Made by a program: the position numbers and the translations under genes. The notes beneath the pieces were generated by a model. It was not told the origin of the DNA. It was given only the letters and a program-made list of their open reading frames with translations, and made no database searches. A DNA stretch of 64,000 nt from Spiribacter salilacus (GTDB taxonomy: Bacteria; Pseudomonadota; Gammaproteobacteria; Nitrococcales; Nitrococcaceae). The stretch lies in the NCBI RefSeq assembly GCF_009649225.1, contig NZ_WJPP01000004.1, positions 124,001-188,000 on the forward strand. Direction: 5' to 3'. Shown here in pieces: positions 18,044-29,165 of this stretch. Every line of letters begins with the position of its first letter. Position 1 is the stretch's first letter.

Positions 18044-18081
18044 TCCTGAATTAAGAAAGTCAGAGACATCGAGGTAGCCTA

Positions 18082-19329
18082 GTGGGAATTGGACTCACAA
18101 CGTTATTGCTGCTTGCCGCACTTATACCGCTAGGTCTGCTGGCGTATAGGCTGGGTCGAGGCAAAGCGCTAGCGACGATGGCCTCTGGCATTGCCATGCA
18201 TTCTCGGCCTCAGCAGTACGGTTGGTACTCGGTGGTGTGGATGGGGCTCCCAGCGCTAGGTGTGGCTATTGCAGCGGCATTACTCAGCGTTTTCGGTTTG
18301 ATTGCGCCATCCCGCGAGCTGGTTTTAATTGTTTCTCTTGCCGTTGCAGCCATCGGGCTGGCGCATGGACTGCGTGCGATTCGCCCTGAAGTTCGGGCGC
18401 GCAATGCATTGGATCGGGTAATTCGCCTGCTGCTATTGGGCGCGGCGTTAATTTCTATTATTACAACGGTCTCAATCGTTTTATCCGTGGTTTTTGAAGC
18501 GATGCGCTTCTTCCGCGAGGTGAGTGTTTGGGAATTTGTGACCGGTACGGTTTGGTCCCCTGGTGATACCTTTTTAGAAGCTGCCGGCCGGGGTGATGAA
18601 GTTGGCGAGGGTACGTCGTTCTTTGGCTCGGTACCGTTATTTGCGGGCACGTTTATGGTAACGGCCATTGCGATGGCAACCGCACTGCCCATTGGACTGT
18701 TATCCGCCATATTTATGTCGGAATATGCCACCCATCGCCAACGCGGCATGGCAAAGCCTATTCTGGAAATTTTGGCCGGTATTCCAACGGTGGTTTATGG
18801 GTTCTTTGCCGCCATTACGGTAACTCCCATCGTGGTGGATATTGCCAATTTCTTCGGCCTCGATGCCTCTTATAGCAATATCCTTTCGCCTGGGATTGTT
18901 ATGGGTATCATGATCATCCCCTTTATCTCGTCACTGTCAGATGACGTCATTAATAGTATTCCGCAGACACTGCGCGAAGGCGCCTATGCGCTCGGCACAA
19001 CAAAGTCTGAAACCATTCGGCAAGTGATTTTGCCGGCGGCGTTGCCAGGCGTGATTTCCGCCTTTCTGTTAGGGGTCTCGCGAGCCCTAGGAGAGACGAT
19101 GATTGTGGTGATGGCCGCCGGCGTGCGACCCAACCTGACATGGAACCCGCTAGAGGATATGACAACGGTTACCGTGAGTATTGTTTACTCGCTAACCGGC
19201 GATTTGGCCTTTGATAGCCCCCAGACACTTTCGGCATTTGCTTTGGGTCTGGTGCTCTTTACCGTTACGTTAATGCTGAACTTGGTGTCCACCTATTTGG
19301 TGCGCCGATTCAAGCAGCGCTACGACTAA
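18082..19329 (+). CDS. pstC: Phosphate ABC transporter permease PstC
   Basis: Membrane subunit of the Pst phosphate importer, 415 aa, about 100 residues longer than E. coli PstC. The extra part is an N-terminal region with three further hydrophobic segments before the common core. The core carries the ABC permease EAA-like loop in LREGAYALGTTKSETIRQVILP and membrane helices around LPIGLLSAIFMSEY and SPGIVMGIMIIPF. GTG 18082 is used; the ribosome site is weak. It is directly followed by pstA with no gap. Large PstC/PstA forms are typical of many marine and halophilic gammaproteobacteria. Confidence 0.94.
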   Translation: MGIGLTTLLLLAALIPLGLLAYRLGRGKALATMASGIAMHSRPQQYGWYSVVWMGLPALGVAIAAALLSVFGLIAPSRELVLIVSLAVAAIGLAHGLRAIRPEVRARNALDRVIRLLLLGAALISIITTVSIVLSVVFEAMRFFREVSVWEFVTGTVWSPGDTFLEAAGRGDEVGEGTSFFGSVPLFAGTFMVTAIAMATALPIGLLSAIFMSEYATHRQRGMAKPILEILAGIPTVVYGFFAAITVTPIVVDIANFFGLDASYSNILSPGIVMGIMIIPFISSLSDDVINSIPQTLREGAYALGTTKSETIRQVILPAALPGVISAFLLGVSRALGETMIVVMAAGVRPNLTWNPLEDMTTVTVSIVYSLTGDLAFDSPQTLSAFALGLVLFTVTLMLNLVSTYLVRRFKQRYD

Positions 19330-20514
19330 ATGGGACGCGAAGATATGCAGCGACGACTGACTGGATCTGCTAACGACCCGCGCATTAAGGCGCGCTATCG
19401 TGGCGAGAAACGCTTTAAGGCCTATACCGTCACGGCGTTGTTTGTGGCGTTTGCCATTATTATTGCGTTTTTTACCGACATTATCAGCCAAGGCTACACG
19501 GCCTTTTGGCGCACCGAGGTTAATGTCACCATCGATTACAACGAGCGGGCTGAGCGCATCGGCCGTTTTGCGCTTGCCGAGGACATGCGTGAGATTGTCT
19601 CGCGGGGTGCAGTGCGCTCAATTCCGCTTGATATACGAAATAACCCTGAGTTAGCGGGGACGACACGCCAAGAATGGGTGCCCACGTACAGCCGCATTGA
19701 TCAATATTTTAAAGGTAATGAAGAGTTGCCTCCTGAGATGGCGGCTCAAGTTGAAGAGCTGATGGAAGCCGGCGTTATTCGTACCACCTTTAACTGGGCG
19801 TTTTTTACTGCGGGTGATTCCAAGCTGCCAGAACTTGCGGGCATATTTTCGGCGGTGGTGGGCTCAATTTTTGTTTTGTTTGTCACTCTAATTTTTGCTT
19901 TCCCGATTGGGGTTATGTCGGCGATCTACTTAGAGGAATTTGCGCCTGACAACAAGCTGACGCAGCTTATTGAGGTCAATATCAATAATCTTGCGGCGGT
20001 GCCGTCTATTATCTTCGGTCTGCTCGGTTTAGCGGTGTTTATTAATACCTTTGGAGCGCCGCGCTCTTCGGCATTGGTTGGTGGCCTTACGTTGGGCTTG
20101 ATGACACTGCCAATTATCATCATCAGCACGCGTGCCGCATTGCGTGCGGTGCCCGATCCGATTCGCTTAGGTGCTTTTGCGATGGGCTGTTCACGCTGGC
20201 AGGTGGTGCGAGATCATGTGTTGCCGCTGTCTCTGCCGGGCATATTGACTGGAACGATTATCGGTCTGGCGCAGGCGATGGGTGAGACAGCGCCATTGAT
20301 CATCGTTGGTATGATCGCCTACATTCCCGAGGCGCCCGGCAGTATTTTTGAGTCGGCAACCGTGTTGCCAGCACAGATCTTTACGTGGGCCAGTGAGCCG
20401 CGAAAAGCCTTTGTAGAGAAAACCGCTGCGGGTATCATCGTATTACTCGCCGTGCTTCTTACACTTAACGCAGCTGCGGTATTCCTGCGGCGCAAGTTTG
20501 AACGTCGCTGGTAG
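19330..20514 (+). CDS. pstA: Phosphate ABC transporter permease PstA (long form)
   Basis: Second membrane subunit of Pst, 394 aa compared with about 296 in E. coli. After a cytoplasmic start and TM1 (~residues 33-55) there is a roughly 110-residue hydrophilic, probably periplasmic insertion rich in Glu and Arg, the DUF3333-type domain. The normal permease core follows from about residue 165 with EAA-like loop [21 protein letters not shown] and helices around [12 protein letters not shown]. The start codon adjoins the pstC stop. The inserted domain may contact PstS, but this is not established here. Confidence 0.94.
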   Translation: MGREDMQRRLTGSANDPRIKARYRGEKRFKAYTVTALFVAFAIIIAFFTDIISQGYTAFWRTEVNVTIDYNERAERIGRFALAEDMREIVSRGAVRSIPLDIRNNPELAGTTRQEWVPTYSRIDQYFKGNEELPPEMAAQVEELMEAGVIRTTFNWAFFTAGDSKLPELAGIFSAVVGSIFVLFVTLIFAFPIGVMSAIYLEEFAPDNKLTQLIEVNINNLAAVPSIIFGLLGLAVFINTFGAPRSSALVGGLTLGLMTLPIIIISTRAALRAVPDPIRLGAFAMGCSRWQVVRDHVLPLSLPGILTGTIIGLAQAMGETAPLIIVGMIAYIPEAPGSIFESATVLPAQIFTWASEPRKAFVEKTAAGIIVLLAVLLTLNAAAVFLRRKFERRW

Positions 20515-20531
20515 CGGCGGGCGAGGGATTC

Positions 20532-21383
20532 ATGGAAACTGAAGTCAAAACAAAAACGGCAACAGGGGCGCACACCATGGCCCAAAATGCGGATGGCAGC
20601 CCAATGACGGCAGAGCAAAAACAGCCCACAGTCAAGATGAGCGCGCGTGACCTCAACCTTTGGTACGGCGATACGCAAGCGCTGTATGACATCAATCTTG
20701 ATTGTTATTCACGTGAGGTAACGGCGCTCATCGGGCCATCCGGTTGTGGTAAATCCACATTTCTGCGCTGCCTGAATCGAATGAATGATCTTATCCCGCA
20801 GGTCCGCCTGCAGGGGGATGTCACCTTAGATGGTGAGGATATTTATGATCATTCCGTCGATGTGGTTCAGTTACGGACTTTTATCGGGATGGTATTCCAA
20901 AAGCCCAATCCCTTTCCAAAGAGCATTTACGAGAATATTGCTTACGCGCCTCGTTTGCATGGTACAGGTACCTCTCGCTCTGAGCTTGATGACTTGGTGG
21001 AGTCGTCACTCAAACGCGCGGGGCTATGGAATGAGGTAGCGGATCGTTTGGATACGCCAGGCACAGAACTCTCTGGCGGTCAGCAGCAGCGCTTGTGCAT
21101 TGCGCGTGCTATCGCGGTGAATCCAGAAGTGATTTTGATGGATGAGCCGGCCTCAGCGCTTGATCCGTTGGCAACCGCGACGGTTGAAGCACTGATTCAT
21201 GAATTAAAAGACAACTACACCATTGTGATCGTAACGCATAACCTGCAGCAGGCAGCGCGTGTGGCGGGATACACGGCATTTTTCCACATGGGTAAAGTGG
21301 TGGAGTTTAACGATACCGATACGCTGTTCACTAACCCCAAAGAACAGCGCACTGAAGACTACATCACCGGCCGATTCGGCTAA
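20532..21383 (+). CDS. pstB: Phosphate ABC transporter ATP-binding protein PstB
   Basis: ATPase of the Pst importer, 283 aa. Motifs: Walker [10 protein letters not shown], the family-specific [11 protein letters not shown]-loop [15 protein letters not shown], signature LSGGQQQRL, Walker [14 protein letters not shown] and switch [11 protein letters not shown]. About 35 residues precede the ABC core; ATG 20532 has a GAGGG ribosome site, although an internal ATG at 20577 is possible. It lies 17 bp after pstA and 22 bp before phoU. Confidence 0.96.
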   Translation: METEVKTKTATGAHTMAQNADGSPMTAEQKQPTVKMSARDLNLWYGDTQALYDINLDCYSREVTALIGPSGCGKSTFLRCLNRMNDLIPQVRLQGDVTLDGEDIYDHSVDVVQLRTFIGMVFQKPNPFPKSIYENIAYAPRLHGTGTSRSELDDLVESSLKRAGLWNEVADRLDTPGTELSGGQQQRLCIARAIAVNPEVILMDEPASALDPLATATVEALIHELKDNYTIVIVTHNLQQAARVAGYTAFFHMGKVVEFNDTDTLFTNPKEQRTEDYITGRFG

Positions 21384-21405
21384 GCTGTCAGGAGCGACAA
21401 GCGCC

Positions 21406-22128
21406 ATGGATAAAAAAGGGTTCTCGCAACACATTTCGCGCCAGTACAACGAAGATCTCGAGCAGATCATCACGGGTGTGATGACCATGGGTGGCTTGGT
21501 TGAGCAGCAGCTAGAAGCGGCGCTTGATGCCCTAGTTAATGGCGATCAGGCGCAGGGCGAGAAAGTGGTTACGTCCGACTACCGAATCAATGCCATGGAA
21601 GTGGAGCTGGATGAGGCCTGCACCAATGTGCTAGCCCGACGTCAGCCAGCCGCAAGTGATCTTCGGTTAATTGTTGCAGTCATTAAGGCTATTACTGATT
21701 TAGAACGCATTGGTGATGAGGCCGAGCGTGTGGGGCGCATGGCGTTGCATCTGTTAGAAGAAGATCGCCAGCGCAGCCCCATGGCGGAAATTGCCGCGTT
21801 GGGGGATCAGGTTAAGACCATGCTACGTGGCGCCTTGGATGCGTTTACGCGAATGGATGCTGAACAAGCGGTTCGAGTGGCTCAAGAAGATATTAAAGCG
21901 GATGCTCAATACGACTCGATTATTCGGCATTTAATGAAATATCTAGAAGATAACCCCAAGTCTGTGCCGCCAGTATTGGATATCGTTTGGGCAACACGGT
22001 CGCTTGAGCGGATTGGTGATCGCTCACGTAATATTTGCGAGTACGTGATCTACTTTGTACGTGGCAAAGACGTGCGGCATACCAGTTTTGAGCAGATGGC
22101 TGCTGAAGCCACGGGTGACCGTCGCTAA
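21406..22128 (+). CDS. phoU: Phosphate signalling protein PhoU
   Basis: Cytoplasmic regulator of 240 aa that links PstSCAB activity to PhoR and limits phosphate uptake. It is built of two PhoU three-helix repeats, each with an acidic metal-binding signature: DLERIGDEAERV in the first and SLERIGDRSRNICEYVIY in the second. ATG 21406 is chosen because it follows AGGAG and matches the MDKKGFSQHIS-type N-terminus; the open frame upstream runs antisense-like through pstB and is not used. It is the last gene of the pst operon. Confidence 0.96.
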   Translation: MDKKGFSQHISRQYNEDLEQIITGVMTMGGLVEQQLEAALDALVNGDQAQGEKVVTSDYRINAMEVELDEACTNVLARRQPAASDLRLIVAVIKAITDLERIGDEAERVGRMALHLLEEDRQRSPMAEIAALGDQVKTMLRGALDAFTRMDAEQAVRVAQEDIKADAQYDSIIRHLMKYLEDNPKSVPPVLDIVWATRSLERIGDRSRNICEYVIYFVRGKDVRHTSFEQMAAEATGDRR

Positions 22129-22138
22129 GTTAGGAATA

Positions 22139-22215
22139 TGGTCGGGGTGAGAGGATTCGAACCTCCGGCCCCTGCCTCCCGAAGACAGTGCTCTACCAAG
22201 CTGAGCTACACCCCG
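22139..22215 (-). tRNA. tRNA-Pro, anticodon CGG
   Basis: A 77-nt cloverleaf on minus: acceptor CGGGGTG pairs with CACCCCG, D-arm GCTC/GAGC, anticodon stem CTGTC/GGCAG with loop TTCGGGA (anticodon CGG, reads CCG), T-arm GGAGG-TTCGAAT-CCTCT. The discriminator A and the 3' CCA are encoded. The sequence closely resembles E. coli proK in its T-arm. Confidence 0.97.
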
Positions 22216-22231
22216 CATCTCAGAGGGAGCG

Positions 22232-22260
22232 AGTATAGGCAATCGCCTAGCTCTGCGCAA
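22232..22260 (-). promoter_or_regulatory. Promoter of tRNA-Pro
   Basis: On minus, TTGCGC (22255-22260) and TATACT (22232-22237) are separated by exactly 17 bp, and the tRNA begins 16 bp after the -10. This is a good sigma-70 promoter for a stable RNA gene. Confidence 0.65.
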
Positions 22261-22272
22261 TTAAACTAACGG

Positions 22273-23253
22273 TTAGTAGCTCCGGGTAACGGAGAACGTC
22301 GCCAGCGAAGCCAGTGCGGTGCTAAAACCGTTTTCTGGCAGCTTCTCCAGCGCTTGTGTGGCCAGCGCGGCCTCTTGTTCTGCGAGACCCCTCACGTACT
22401 CAATCGAACGAGTCGCAGCCAGCGCATCAGCCACACGATCAGAATAATCTTGGCCGCCGGTTTCAATGGCTTGACGTAACATTTCACGCGTTGTTACGTC
22501 ACTATGCTGTAAGCAGTGGATCAGTGGCAGCGTGGGTTTGCCCTCGGCAAGGTCATCACCAATATTTTTGCCGATGGCTTGCGCATTGCCGTCGTAGTCG
22601 AGCGCGTCATCAGCAAGCTGAAAAGCGGTGCCAAGATGCCGGCCATACGCGGCCGCTGCTTGGGTGGCCTGTTGCGCTTCAGACCCCAAGGCCAGGCGCG
22701 CAGCAAGTTCGCAGCCGGCCTCAAACAGGACGGCTGTCTTTCGGTAAATCACTTCACGGTAGCGGTCTTCTGATACATCCGGGTCATGAACATGCATGAG
22801 CTGCATGACTTCACCTTCTGCAATGCGGTTTGTGGTGCGGGAGAACGTGGCCATTGTGGGCATATCATCTAATGCCACCATCATTTCGAATGCACGTGTG
22901 TAGAGAAAATCACCGACTAAAACACTCGCCTCATTGCCCCAGAGCGCATTGGCCGTTTGTCGACCTCGCCGGACCTCGGATTCGTCAACCACATCATCGT
23001 GAAGCAACGTGGCGGTATGAATCATCTCTACGATGGCGCCCAACAAGGCATGCTGATCGCTGCCTGCCGGATGGCCGCAGGCCCGCGCCATAATAAGCAC
23101 CACCATGGGGCGTAACCGTTTGCCGCCGCCGCCAACAATGTAGTTACCCAATTGATTAATAAGGGCAACGTCTGATTCTAGGCGCTTACGAATGATACGA
23201 TCGACAATAGCCATGTCGTCGGCAACGAGTGCGCGAAGCGGAGCGATATCCAT
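22273..23253 (-). CDS. ispB: Octaprenyl-diphosphate synthase IspB
   Basis: Long-chain trans-prenyltransferase that makes the quinone side chain from farnesyl and isopentenyl diphosphate. The two aspartate-rich motifs are LLHDDVVDE and LADDALDYD, with GGGKRLRP and EGKPTLPLIH also present. The family match is to IspB, not the short IspA encoded elsewhere here. Start 23253 (326 aa) is chosen because MDIAPLRALVADDM aligns with E. coli IspB; in-frame ATGs at 23286 and 23313 are possible. It diverges from rplU, the conserved arrangement in E. coli. Confidence 0.94.
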   Translation of the reverse strand: MDIAPLRALVADDMAIVDRIIRKRLESDVALINQLGNYIVGGGGKRLRPMVVLIMARACGHPAGSDQHALLGAIVEMIHTATLLHDDVVDESEVRRGRQTANALWGNEASVLVGDFLYTRAFEMMVALDDMPTMATFSRTTNRIAEGEVMQLMHVHDPDVSEDRYREVIYRKTAVLFEAGCELAARLALGSEAQQATQAAAAYGRHLGTAFQLADDALDYDGNAQAIGKNIGDDLAEGKPTLPLIHCLQHSDVTTREMLRQAIETGGQDYSDRVADALAATRSIEYVRGLAEQEAALATQALEKLPENGFSTALASLATFSVTRSY

Positions 23254-23333
23254 GCCGAGTGTCTCGTCGATGGGTGAAAGCGGCATGCTAGGAACCCGTT
23301 GCTGGCATGTCAAGGTAATTTGATCGAATTACA

Positions 23334-23362
23334 TTGACGTAAAGGGCCTATCCGGCTAGACT
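23334..23362 (+). promoter_or_regulatory. Sigma-70 promoter of rplU-rpmA
   Basis: TTGACG (23334-23339), a 17-bp spacer and TAGACT (23357-23362) lie 38 bp ahead of the rplU start. This is the best match to the sigma-70 consensus in the ispB-rplU gap. Confidence 0.7.
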
Positions 23363-23400
23363 TTCGCGGCTTTGGATAAACCGTTTGGAGTCTTAATTAG

Positions 23401-23715
23401 ATGTACGCAGTAATTAAAACAGGTGGCAAGCAGTATCGGGTTGCCGAAGGGGACCTACTGCGTATCGAAAAATTACCTGCCGAGGCGGGTGAAACGGTCA
23501 AATTTGACGATGTGCTCTTGGTGGCAGACGGAGATGACGTTAAAGTCGGCACGCCGCGCCTAGAGGGCAGCAGCGTATCTGCTGAGGTGGTCGCCCAAGG
23601 GCGCGCGCGCAAGGTAGAGATTATCAAGTTCAAGCGGCGTAAAGATTATCAGCGCCATCACGGGCATCGGCAGACGTTCACTGAGGTGCGCATCACCGGT
23701 ATCCAGGCAAGCTGA
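23401..23715 (+). CDS. rplU: 50S ribosomal protein L21
   Basis: Large-subunit ribosomal protein bL21, 104 aa, which binds 23S rRNA with L20. The start [14 protein letters not shown] and the C-terminal [19 protein letters not shown] are family signatures. Full length for the family. It is followed by rpmA after 27 bp, the almost universal bacterial order, and shares the promoter at 23334-23362. Confidence 0.98.
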   Translation: MYAVIKTGGKQYRVAEGDLLRIEKLPAEAGETVKFDDVLLVADGDDVKVGTPRLEGSSVSAEVVAQGRARKVEIIKFKRRKDYQRHHGHRQTFTEVRITGIQAS

Positions 23716-23742
23716 GCTTAGGCGTTAACGGAGGCAGAACTC

Positions 23743-24003
23743 ATGGCACATAAAAAGGCAGGCGGCAGTACTCGTAACGGTCGCGACTCGCAATCCAAGC
23801 GCCTAGGCGTTAAACGCTTTGGTGGGCAATCGGTAATCGCGGGCAACATTATTATTCGCCAACGCGGCACGCACTTCCATCCCGGCGAAAACGTAGGTAT
23901 GGGCACTGACCACACCTTGTTTGCTAAGATTGATGGGCAGGTTGTGTTTCGGCGCAAGGGTCCAAATAATCGGCGCTATGTGAGCATTCAGCCAGCGGGC
24001 TGA
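23743..24003 (+). CDS. rpmA: 50S ribosomal protein L27
   Basis: Large-subunit protein bL27, 86 aa, whose flexible N-terminus reaches the peptidyl-transferase centre. The N-terminal [15 protein letters not shown] and the block [19 protein letters not shown] are diagnostic. There is no cleavable N-terminal extension of the Firmicutes type. The gene ends 24 bp before a strong intrinsic terminator, so rplU-rpmA is a two-gene unit with possible read-through to obgE. Confidence 0.98.
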   Translation: MAHKKAGGSTRNGRDSQSKRLGVKRFGGQSVIAGNIIIRQRGTHFHPGENVGMGTDHTLFAKIDGQVVFRRKGPNNRRYVSIQPAG

Positions 24004-24027
24004 TCAACGCTCAGGCGTCTACCCCAG

Positions 24028-24050
24028 CCCCGCCTAGAGCGGGGTTTTTT
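24028..24050 (+). terminator. Intrinsic terminator after rpmA
   Basis: Six-bp GC stem CCCCGC / GCGGGG with loop CTAGA, followed immediately by six T residues. It separates rplU-rpmA from obgE-proB, 20 bp ahead of the obgE start, so partial read-through is likely. Confidence 0.9.
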
Positions 24051-24067
24051 ATTTAGGCAGGCCATAA

Positions 24068-26221
<2,154 letters not shown>

Positions 26222-26225
<4 letters not shown>

Positions 26226-26485
26226 CTGAGCGCCTTAATTTGTGCGGCAAGCCGGCTTTTATGACGAGCGGCCTTATTGCGGTGAATTAACCCGCGGGTT
26301 GCCATGCGGTCTAAAACCGGAACGGCGGAACCGTAGGCTGCTTCAGCTGCCGCTTTGTCGCCACTTTCAATGGCGGCAATAACTTGCTTGAGCTTGGTGC
26401 GCATCATCGAGCGCCGCGCCTGATTATGCTGGCGCTGCTTCTCGGCTTGACGGGCGCGTTTCTTGGCAGAGGCGATATTAGCCAA
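26222..26485 (-). CDS. rpsT: 30S ribosomal protein S20 (UUG start)
   Basis: Small-subunit protein bS20, 87 aa, with [20 protein letters not shown] at the start and [15 protein letters not shown] near the end. The family N-terminus begins directly at a TTG codon (26485 downward), preceded by AGGAG with 8 bp spacing; no ATG or GTG gives the right length. E. coli rpsT also starts with UUG, a feature linked to translational autoregulation, so the rare start is probably conserved. It diverges from murJ and converges on proB. Confidence 0.97.
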
Positions 26486-26528
26486 CGTGCTGCTCCTATA
26501 GGATGTTCGCGTCTCGAAAAAGAGCGGT

Positions 26529-26557
26529 AATATGCGCAGAATACCGCCAATTGTCAA
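26529..26557 (-). promoter_or_regulatory. Sigma-70 promoter of rpsT
   Basis: On minus, a consensus TTGACA (26552-26557) is followed after 17 bp by CATATT (26529-26534). The rpsT TTG start is about 45 bp downstream of the -10. Confidence 0.7.
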
Positions 26558-26581
26558 CCATTACTGCTTAGGATAAGGCGT

Positions 26582-28147
26582 TTGCGCAAAGGTTTAATCC
26601 AGTCTTTGATGACCTTCGGTAGCTGGACTCTGGTCTCCAGGGTGCTGGGTCTAGTGCGCGATATCGTGCTCGGCGTGGTCTTTGGCCCGTCGGCGGCCAC
26701 TGATGCGTTTTTTGTTGCCTTTAAAATCCCTAATTTTTTGCGGCGGTTATTTGCCGAGGGCGCTTTCCAGCAAGCCTTTGTGCCCGTTCTCTCCGCCACG
26801 CGGCATTCAGGGGGTGACGCTGCGGTGCGCGCGTTGTATGCCCGGGTTACCGGTTGCCTTGGCGTGGTTCTGTTGGCACTCACCCTATTAGCAATGTGGG
26901 GCTCGCCGGTACTGATTAATGTGTTTGCCCCTGGTTTTGCTGCAGATAGCGCACAGCTTGCATTAGCCGGCGATTTGTTACGCTTAACGTTTCCGTATTT
27001 GTTGCTCATTGCGCTCACCGCTGCGGCGGGGGCGGTGCTAAATACCTATGATAGTTTTGGTCCGCCCGCATTTGCCCCTGTTTTACTCAATCTTTGCTTG
27101 ATTGGGGCGGCGCTTTATTTGGCGCCCCGCATGGAAATAGGCGTGATGGCCTTGGCGTTAGCCGTGCCGCTAGCGGGTTTATTGCAGTTACTCAGTCAGT
27201 TGCCATTCTTGTGGCGCCGCGGTTTGCTCGCTTGGCCGCGTATCGATTGGAACGACGCCGGTGTTCGCCGAATTCTTCGGTTAATGGGGCCTACCGTTTT
27301 TAGTACATCGGTTCAGCAAATCAACCTGTTGTTAGATACGATCCTTGCCTCATTTTTGATTGTCGGTTCAATTAGTTGGTTGTATTGGTCAGATCGTCTC
27401 ATGGAGTTTCCATTGGGCGTATTTGGTATCGCGTTGGCAACGGTGATGTTACCTAGACTGTCGGCTGAGCATGCGGCCAATGATCCGGTGCGCTTTAATT
27501 TGACCCTCGATTGGGCGCTACGTGTGAGTTTTGTGCTCATGCTACCGGCTACTGCGGCACTCGTTGTACTGGCAAGCCCCATGCTCGCCACCTTGTTTCA
27601 GTACGGCCGTTTCACGCCGGCAGACGTAGCAGCGGCTAGCTGGAGTTTGATGGCCTATGGCATCGGCTTGATGGGTTTTGTTTTGGTTAAGGTGTTGGTA
27701 CCCGGATATTTTTCGCGCCAAAACACCAAAGGGCCGGTGCGCTGCGCGATTATCGCAATGATCGTTAATATGGTGCTTAGCATTACGCTTGTGTGGTTGC
27801 TGTTTGATACAAAGATTGCGCATGCAGGGCTTGCGTTGGCAACGGCTATGGCGGCATGGGTCAATGCCGGTTTGCTCTATCAAGGGTTGCGTCGAGAAGG
27901 CGTGCATCAGCCTTTAGCGGGCTGGGGGCGGTTGTTGGGGCAAATTTTACTCGCCACTGGGGTAATGGTGGCGGTGCTGATTGGCCCTGCAAGCCAGCTT
28001 GAGTTTTGGTTGGATCAAGGCGTTTTGGGCCGTGTTGTTGCCCTAACAGGAATGATTATTATGGGCGTGGTTGTTTACTTCGGGAGTCTATATGCACTCG
28101 GAGTACGGCCGGCTAGCTTGAAGGCACCGAACGCGGGGCATGGCTGA
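26582..28147 (+). CDS. murJ: Lipid II flippase MurJ
   Basis: MviN/MurJ family MOP-superfamily transporter of 521 aa that flips lipid II to the periplasmic face for peptidoglycan assembly. About 14 membrane helices are visible. Family features are the N-terminal TFGSWTLVSRVLGLVRDIVLG, FFVAFKIPNFLRRLFAEGAF and AFVPVL. The start is TTG 26582, preceded by AGGA with 8 bp spacing and giving the canonical MRKGL N-terminus. It opens the conserved murJ-ribF-ileS-lspA-ispH block and diverges from rpsT. Confidence 0.96.
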   Translation: MRKGLIQSLMTFGSWTLVSRVLGLVRDIVLGVVFGPSAATDAFFVAFKIPNFLRRLFAEGAFQQAFVPVLSATRHSGGDAAVRALYARVTGCLGVVLLALTLLAMWGSPVLINVFAPGFAADSAQLALAGDLLRLTFPYLLLIALTAAAGAVLNTYDSFGPPAFAPVLLNLCLIGAALYLAPRMEIGVMALALAVPLAGLLQLLSQLPFLWRRGLLAWPRIDWNDAGVRRILRLMGPTVFSTSVQQINLLLDTILASFLIVGSISWLYWSDRLMEFPLGVFGIALATVMLPRLSAEHAANDPVRFNLTLDWALRVSFVLMLPATAALVVLASPMLATLFQYGRFTPADVAAASWSLMAYGIGLMGFVLVKVLVPGYFSRQNTKGPVRCAIIAMIVNMVLSITLVWLLFDTKIAHAGLALATAMAAWVNAGLLYQGLRREGVHQPLAGWGRLLGQILLATGVMVAVLIGPASQLEFWLDQGVLGRVVALTGMIIMGVVVYFGSLYALGVRPASLKAPNAGHG

Positions 28148-28207
28148 AACCCTGCATGCTGCCGTATACTCTCTTAATTAGAGTTGCTGGTCATTCCGGG
28201 GTAATGG

Positions 28208-29161
28208 ATGGAGCTCGTTAGAGGCCGTCACAATCTGCTTGCCCGTCATCGGCCTTGCGTGGCTACCATTGGAAATTTCGATGGCGTTCATCGTGGGCAC
28301 GGGGCGGTACTCGATGCGCTGCATGCAGCGAGTCGTCGAACAGGGCTGCCTGCCACCGTCGTGGTTTTTGAGCCGCAACCGCGCGAATTTTTTACACCGA
28401 ATTCTGCGCCAGGCCGTATCACTCGACTGCGCGATAAACTTCGACTGCTCGATGCAGCGGGGGTAGAACGTACCCTTTGCCTGCGCTTTGATGCCAAGCT
28501 TGCTCAGCTCTCCGCCGAGCATTTTATCGAAGCGTTATTGCTTGAAGAGCTGGATGTTCGCTTTTTAATGGTGGGTGATGATTTTCGGTTTGGGCACCAG
28601 CGGCGTGGAGATTTTGCCATGCTGGAGGCGGCTTCGGCAGCGCATGGGTTTGAGCTCCAGCGCATGCCTACGGTTGAGCATGCTGGAGAGCGAGTGAGCA
28701 GTACACGCATTCGTAGCGCATTAGCGGCTGGCAACCTTGACCTCGCTGAGGCCCTGCTGGGCCGGCGTCTGCGCATTTCAGGTCGTGTTGTGCGGGGTCA
28801 GGCATTAGGGCGAGAGCTAGGTTGGCCAACCGCTAACCTGCGCTTTGGTCAGCAGCCACCGCCGATGCGCGGCATTTTTAATGTGGCCGTGCATGGACTG
28901 GGGCCGGTGCGGCCCGGGGTAGCTAGTTTAGGCACACGCCCCACCGTCAACGGGGTGGAGACGTTGCTCGAAACCTACTTATTAGATTTTCAGGGCGATA
29001 TTTATGGCCGCTATATTGAAGTGGAGCTGCTTGCCTGGCAGCGGCCTGAAACCCGTTTTGAGAGCTTAGAGATATTACAAGAGAAAATTGCCGCTGACGT
29101 AGAGTCAGCTCGTGCCTGGTTTCATGACCATGGCTACTTACCGATGACTAACGCAGGATGA
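28208..29161 (+). CDS. ribF: Bifunctional riboflavin kinase / FAD synthetase RibF
   Basis: Makes FMN from riboflavin and FAD from FMN, 317 aa. The N-terminal adenylyltransferase domain has [10 protein letters not shown] (nucleotide-binding), the [15 protein letters not shown] motif and STRIRSAL. The C-terminal riboflavin kinase domain begins near residue 185 with [20 protein letters not shown], the phosphate- and Mg-binding PTAN motif. A TATACT -10-like hexamer at 28165-28170 lies upstream, without a clear -35. It ends 4 bp before ileS. Confidence 0.97.
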   Translation: MELVRGRHNLLARHRPCVATIGNFDGVHRGHGAVLDALHAASRRTGLPATVVVFEPQPREFFTPNSAPGRITRLRDKLRLLDAAGVERTLCLRFDAKLAQLSAEHFIEALLLEELDVRFLMVGDDFRFGHQRRGDFAMLEAASAAHGFELQRMPTVEHAGERVSSTRIRSALAAGNLDLAEALLGRRLRISGRVVRGQALGRELGWPTANLRFGQQPPPMRGIFNVAVHGLGPVRPGVASLGTRPTVNGVETLLETYLLDFQGDIYGRYIEVELLAWQRPETRFESLEILQEKIAADVESARAWFHDHGYLPMTNAG

Positions 29162-29165
29162 TGTC